A stretch of DNA of 10,788 nucleotides, taken from contig CAKOGP040001734.1 of assembly GCA_933822405.4 (NCBI GenBank), positions 11,539 to 22,326 on the forward strand, in the 5' to 3' direction. Position numbers and translations under genes: made by a program. The notes under the pieces were generated by a model that was not told where the DNA came from, ran no database searches, and was given only the letters and a program-made list of their open reading frames with translations. This stretch comes from Cylindrotheca closterium. Its lineage: Eukaryota; Bacillariophyta; Bacillariophyceae; Bacillariales; Bacillariaceae. Shown piece after piece: positions 7,172 through 10,788 of the stretch (the first letter of the stretch is position 1; every line of letters starts with the position of its first letter).

Positions 7172-7208
7172 TCAAGTACAAATTTTTGACACACACGATC
7201 GATGTCAG
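7143..7208 (+). repeat. Short dispersed repeat, copy 2 (66 bp)
   Basis: Matches 1198-1276 at about 90% apart from a 13 base absence after ACGATCG. Here its first 29 bases are the last codons of the Gag-like fragment (DEFLRSLKN, stop), so at the 1198 site only the tail of this sequence was retained or moved. Confidence 0.75.
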
Positions 7209-7980
7209 CAATTTGACGCAAGTCTGTTGGATAATCTATATCCACATTGAAAGGGAATGACCCTATACAAGCGGAATATTGATGTTGTGTACGATGCAGT
7301 AGGGAATATTACAAGATGTCCCAAAGTACTGTAATCAACAGGGAGTCCTCGTAGAAGTTGGATTGAGTTCTGTAAACAAGGGATTCCCAAAAGGAAAATT
7401 GTTGAACTAACTTTTGTGATTGAATCATCAATTCAAGCCAAACATTAACAAACGGGAACAATTTCACTCAAAGTATACCTAATATAAATGTACAGGGTAA
7501 GGTCTGCAAATGGTGGAGAAGGCAGACATAACGTGCCGTAAAGGCTAAAAAACTAAGAAGAAATATTTAGTCGACTGAGTCGAGCATCAGAGTTGGTCGA
7601 CAGAGTCTCAGTTGGGGAATCAGCTAAGACATTCAAACGGTCGAATGAGTCGGAGCAAAAAGGAACCATTTTTGGTGGTCAAACTGCGACATGGTGCGAC
7701 ACAGAGCTACAGGCAAATGTATAATAAATAAATAGCTTAATTGTTGACACCCGAACACCAAACCCCACCGTACACCTCAGTTTTCACGTGCACACCCGCA
7801 AAGTAGTAAGCAAAGCTGCCCGGGGAAAAGAAGACGGGCCACTTTGCAGACAAGAGAACCATTACTGTGGAAGTTTTGTACAGCCGATTACAAATTTAGA
7901 TTGCAGAGAGTTTGTTCTGAGCTCTAAAGGCACTCCCTCACTATACTAGCGCACAGCAGTCTGCTTATTTCTAACAGAAA
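7209..7980. other. Non-coding stretch without a supportable gene
   Basis: Both strands show only short frames broken by stops; the longest, on the minus strand at 7205-7390, has no recognisable feature. It probably includes decayed retroelement sequence. The only local structure I see is the GTCGA..GAGTC motif triplet listed separately. Confidence 0.55.
7570..7651 (+). promoter_or_regulatory. Three GTCGANNGAGTC motifs
   Basis: GTCGACTGAGTC (7570-7581), GTCGACAGAGTC (7596-7607) and GTCGAATGAGTC (7640-7651) occur within 82 bases, with start-to-start distances of 26 and 44. Two contain TGAGTC, a half-site like those bound by bZIP factors. A regulatory role, for instance in a lost LTR, is only inference; they may also be remnants of a tandem repeat. 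Confidence 0.3.
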
Positions 7981-8337
7981 CAGGCTCGGTTTGGGACCAG
8001 GGTTTTTGGAGCTGAGTTTTGTGCATTGACAGAAGGAATGGATTGAATGAGGGGACTGGGGTATAAGCTATGCAGGATAGGAATTCCCATGGATGGGCCT
8101 ACCTACACCTATGGAGACAATATATCTGTTATTCACAACCCAGAAAGACCTGATTCTACGTTGAAGAAGAAATGTAATTCGATTGCATACCATGCATGCC
8201 ATGAAGCTGTTGCTGCCAGTGAAACGATCACTGGTCATGTCCCTTCGGAGAAGAATCCAGCCAATCTAGCTACAAATATTGTACCTTCTGGACAGAAGAG
8301 AGATGGATTATTGGACCTTGTGATGGATGACTTTTGA
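7981..8337 (+). pseudogene. RNase H end of a second Copia lineage
   Basis: The frame reads QARFGTRVFGAEFCALTEGM, then a TGA stop at 8044-8046, then MRGLGYKLCRIGIPMDGPTY, TYGDNISVIHNPERP, STLKKKCNSIAYHACHEAVA, TGHVPSEKNPANLAT and KRDGLLDLVMDDF to TGA at 8335-8337. GAEF and YGDN are the positions of the catalytic Glu and Asp in Copia RNase H, and HxPSxxNPADxxTK is its C-terminal signature (slightly changed here to NPANLAT). It differs strongly from the palindromic pair, so it is a different Copia clade. The element is 5'-truncated and carries one internal stop; an upstream TAA at 7972-7974 suggests more decay. Confidence 0.88.
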
Positions 8338-8376
8338 TGAAATGGCAGTCCTCCTGACCGAGTCAGGTATGTGGGT

Positions 8377-8640
8377 TGTTAAGTTTCCCTGGATCATCTT
8401 GGATCCAAATAAGCTGTCTGGATGAAAAATTGATGATAGGTATTCAATGGAACGCAATGACACTCGGAGAGTGTCCTCGCGAGGGGACTGAATTGAATCC
8501 CCTGTGTCGAGTTGACTCAATTGAGTAGAATTATTGGCTAAGGCCAACTAATAGCTTATGTATAATAATTTTGATTATCTTCCTTTTGCAACAGCTGCAA
8601 CTCTTCAACCCCGTTATTGTCCTGCTATCTTTCAGTAACA
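8377..8640 (+). repeat. Candidate Copia 3' LTR (264 bp)
   Basis: It begins TGTTAAGTTTCCC 40 bases after the pol stop, next to a purine-rich GGTATGTGGG, and ends CTTTCAGTAACA, so the ends form TGTTA...TAACA. Inside are CCTCGCGAGG (8475-8484), an AGGGGA/TCCCCT inverted pair, and the palindrome ACTCAATTGAGT (8515-8526) overlapping TGACTCA, a bZIP-type site. There is only one copy in the window, so the borders rest on position and terminal symmetry. Confidence 0.55.
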
Positions 8641-9015
8641 GGTACATTAACTCACTATTTAGGAAATTACCCCATCTTGCTGAGCTTATCTGGACAATCA
8701 GTTCCGATTGCCTCCAGTGATCAGAGCCCCTTTGTGAGTGATATATGGCCTAATGTAGTACCTAAGCCATAGTTTCCAGTATATGCACGTTACTATCACT
8801 CATCATACCAACATACTCTAACAGATTATGAGCCCAAATATGCACGTTACTATCACTCATCACACCAACATACTCTAACACCCTTACATAATTCTTGAGT
8901 CAAAATAACCATCCCATACTACACTTTTAAAAAAATTCTTGCACTGTGGTCCATCAGAGCATGTGTTGCTTACAGATAGCTGTAACCAGTAAACATCCAC
9001 TATAGATGAAGCTCA
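8641..9015. other. Non-coding spacer between the Copia remnant and the minus-strand gene
   Basis: No gene is supported. It contains the 43 bp direct repeat at 8781-8880 and an A/T-rich run near 8924-8940, and it probably includes the 3' UTR and polyadenylation region of the minus-strand gene ending at 9016. Confidence 0.5.
8781..8880 (+). repeat. 43 bp direct repeat, two copies, 14 bp apart
   Basis: Copy one 8781-8823 and copy two 8838-8880 share ATATGCACGTTACTATCACT onward and end CATACTCTAACA, with one mismatch (T at 8806, C at 8863). The spacer is GATTATGAGCCCAA. Two copies only, so not an array. Confidence 0.92.
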
Positions 9016-10299
9016 TCACTTGTCACCAATGTTTGCTTTGAGCCACTTCTTAATTTGCGATCGGAAGCGGTCATATTGATGGACGACCCGAGATCGGCTT
9101 CCGTCATAATTCAAAAAGTAACCGTCTTTGTCCACCAAGTCATACTCGATTCCCAACCAGGATTTGCTCTGGTCTGAACTGGTTGCAGATAGTGGAATCT
9201 TGTATGCCATGTCTTTGGTGTAATTTTGCGGGAAGTCTCTTGCTAATGAGGCCTCATGGGCTCGGAAAATCAATGTAGCCTGGTGACCAACAGTATGAAC
9301 AATGCCCATGCGATTTTTGATGGCTTGAGCATCGGAGAATCGTCCTGTATAGAACAGATAGTTATGTATAGATTGGTCGTCCCCATTGATGGGGTTACAA
9401 CAGCATTTGGGATCTTTCATCCAATCTACCATCTCAAGATGCATTGTTTCCAAATAGTCTAGCATCGCCGTGCGCGTGCCGATAGTGGTTCCCGAACACA
9501 GCATAGTTTCGTCGATTTCAATTCCCCTGCATTTTGAAACCGGTGTTTTGACCAACCAATGTGTGGTGCGCTGAAATTTAAATTCCTCAAAGACTTGTAA
9601 TCCGGTGATCATAGGTGCTCCTTCTCCAAATGGATCTTGCTGAAAAAATGCATCCCGGACATCTGTAACTAAAACAGGGCCTGTGCATGTCGAGCAAGCT
9701 TCTAGGTGGTCCCGCAAAATTGGAAAGCGACCCCATCGTACCTTCAAGTTAGGATAGGGGTGCGCACACGTCATGACCTCCTTTTGGTGAGAATTAGCAT
9801 AAGCAGCGTTCTCTTGGTTGGCAATAATTTGGGTGTCGCATTCCACTTTCTGAAGCCGTTTCATTACTACCCCGTTGCTAGAAAGGTAATCCTCTACACC
9901 AGGTGCTGGATCTGGTGAAATTACCAAAATAATATTTCCGCTGTATCCAGTCCTACGAAGTGAACCAATAAACTGCTTGTAAACAGCCAAGTCGTACCCT
10001 GTAGCCATGCCCATGACCGTTGCCATCGAGCTCCCGTTATAGGCTAGAAGAGGCTGCTGTGAAGACAAGCCACGAATTTCCGAAGTGCGACGCTTGGAAC
10101 TGCCGTTGCAATCTGCTGTGAGCGGAGGCGAGCCCGACAGGGGAATCGAAAACATCAAATTCACCCACAGGCAAGCCAGAACCATCAATGCCAAAAAAAC
10201 AATGAGAAAGTTGGTTGTCAGCGGGGCCATTGATGTTATGGGTCTCTTTTTCTTGTGCGGTGTCGACGACAAAGACGACGACAAAGACACATTAACCAT
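9016..10299 (-). CDS. Putative type II membrane glycosyltransferase
   Basis: The 427-residue frame from ATG 10299 is the intact host-like gene here. Upstream the frame stays open but has no ATG, only TTG at 10467. Residues 1-26 form a short tail with HKKKRP, residues 30-50 one membrane span (NFLIVFLALMVLACLWVNL), then a Ser-rich stem and a lumenal domain: a type II Golgi or ER enzyme layout. The domain has NIILVISPDPAPGVEDYL (123-140), VLVTDVRDAFFQQDPF (209-224) with an Asp-x-x-Asp that could bind metal and nucleotide sugar, LCSGTTIG (267-274) and GDDQSIHNYLFY (306-317). This order fits GT-A-fold sugar transferases of algae and plants as I know them; donor and acceptor are unknown. N-glycosylation sequons sit at 65, 88 and 359. 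The start codon lacks a purine at -3, and a spliced alternative exists. Confidence 0.75.
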   Translation of the reverse strand: MVNVSLSSSLSSTPHKKKRPITSMAPLTTNFLIVFLALMVLACLWVNLMFSIPLSGSPPLTADCNGSSKRRTSEIRGLSSQQPLLAYNGSSMATVMGMATGYDLAVYKQFIGSLRRTGYSGNIILVISPDPAPGVEDYLSSNGVVMKRLQKVECDTQIIANQENAAYANSHQKEVMTCAHPYPNLKVRWGRFPILRDHLEACSTCTGPVLVTDVRDAFFQQDPFGEGAPMITGLQVFEEFKFQRTTHWLVKTPVSKCRGIEIDETMLCSGTTIGTRTAMLDYLETMHLEMVDWMKDPKCCCNPINGDDQSIHNYLFYTGRFSDAQAIKNRMGIVHTVGHQATLIFRAHEASLARDFPQNYTKDMAYKIPLSATSSDQSKSWLGIEYDLVDKDGYFLNYDGSRSRVVHQYDRFRSQIKKWLKANIGDK

Positions 10300-10352
10300 G
10301 GAATCAAGTAATGTGTACAATGATTTTCCTGATGCTTGTTGCAGGTGCTTAC

Positions 10353-10625
10353 TGACAATGCAATTGATTTCACGAAGATAATGAATAAAATCAAATTCCT
10401 TTGCTGTCTGTCTCCAGTCACGAAGAAGGCTTCCTCCGAAAAGCCCCACTCGCGTAGTGTTTTGCAATCCAGCAAGCCGCTGTACCGACCCAGTTTTGAT
10501 ATGTCGTAGGAATATAACGCTGCTTTGAGTTTGGAATTTGAGCTCCTTAGGCCACTTCCACGCGAACCTGAAACCGATGACTGATGAGATGACTTTTCCG
10601 GTCCAACTTTTCGGGTGTCTGGCAT
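10353..10625 (-). other. Possible upstream exon of the glycosyltransferase-like gene
   Basis: From ATG 10625 a frame of 91 codons reads MPDTRKVGPEKSSHQSS, LYSYDISKLGRYSGLLDCKT and EWGFSEEAFFV up to GTAAGC (10352-10347), a good donor. A pyrimidine-rich stretch ending CACAAG at 10252 would be the acceptor, giving a 101 bp intron in phase 0 and joining to the downstream frame at KKRPITSM just before the membrane span. The product would be 502 residues. Against it, the acceptor context is ordinary and the exon ends in a hydrophobic stretch (LILFIIFVKSIAL), unusual just before a second span. It may simply be 5' UTR. Confidence 0.3.
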
Positions 10626-10788
10626 CAGTCGTGGCAAAAAATGCAGTTCCACACGACGAAACAAATGAAGGCTACCGTGCTATTGCACACGCATGCAATG
10701 ATTCGTGTCCGTAAGCGAACGGGATCGGCCTTCGCGGAAGCCTGTCGATGAAACGACGATAACACACTCTTTTTAAGAATACGATTCG
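10626..10788 (-). promoter_or_regulatory. Likely promoter side of the minus-strand gene
   Basis: Upstream region of the glycosyltransferase-like gene. No TATA box or known diatom element can be fixed. A TTTTTAAG word occurs at about 10771. Its role rests on position only. Confidence 0.25.

Noticed and set aside
8781..8880. CRISPR-like repeat-spacer-repeat
   Set aside because: Only two copies, a 14 base spacer too short for CRISPR, no cas genes, and a eukaryotic setting.
9256..10381. Several short plus-strand frames opposite the glycosyltransferase-like gene
   Set aside because: Shadows of the long minus-strand frame without independent features.
10300..10467. Start of the glycosyltransferase-like protein at 10467
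   Set aside because: The codon there is TTG, not ATG, and the first in-frame ATG is at 10299; TTG starts are not expected for a nuclear gene.
1..10788. A new defence or toxin-antitoxin type system
   Set aside because: No operon-like set of unknown genes; the unknown pieces are single, damaged genes beside retroelements. The only system-like possibility is hairpin RNA from the palindrome, which is reported as inference.

Overview
The window looks like a retrotransposon-rich stretch of a eukaryotic nuclear genome, most likely a diatom or related stramenopile. This is inferred from Ty1/copia pol fragments of the kind common in diatom genomes, long spacers with no coding sequence, no bacterial operon structure, and one intact type II membrane glycosyltransferase-like gene. 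I see no rRNA, tRNA, CRISPR array or bacterial signals. Species assignment is not possible from reading alone.

Layout. Bases 1-1280 hold decayed Copia debris: a piece resembling the integrase C-terminus, with 178 bp of it present twice (1-178 and 614-791), then the last part of a Copia RNase H (about 841-1077) and a polypurine-tract/LTR edge near 1179. Bases 1348-1982 (minus) carry an unrecognised gene of about 210 codons, broken by one frame change exactly at a run of ten G. A 156 bp tandem duplication (2014-2325) sits directly upstream of its start. Bases 2831-5780 are the most striking structure: a near-perfect palindrome of two 5'-truncated copies of one Copia element, facing away from each other, each running from reverse transcriptase through RNase H into its 3' LTR. 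The arms are 1366 bp, have no indels, and flank a 204 bp loop that is extra RT sequence belonging to the left copy. The inner 365 bp of the arms are identical, while the outer 1001 bp differ at about 44 positions.

Bases 6063-6722 (minus) encode a coiled-coil protein interrupted by two frame changes, the first at a 5 bp tandem duplication. Bases 6841-7171 resemble a Gag fragment. Bases 7209-7980 have no gene I can support. Bases 7981-8337 are the RNase H end of a different Copia lineage, followed by a candidate 264 bp LTR (8377-8640). A 43 bp direct repeat lies at 8781-8880. Bases 9016-10299 (minus) encode the one intact host-like gene, a predicted Golgi/ER type II membrane protein with a nucleotide-sugar transferase-like DxxD segment; its N-terminus may be built differently by a 101 bp intron.

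The genes do not form a pathway. The window is best read as one host gene at the right edge beside layered, mostly dead retroelements that have undergone duplication, inversion and probably gene conversion.
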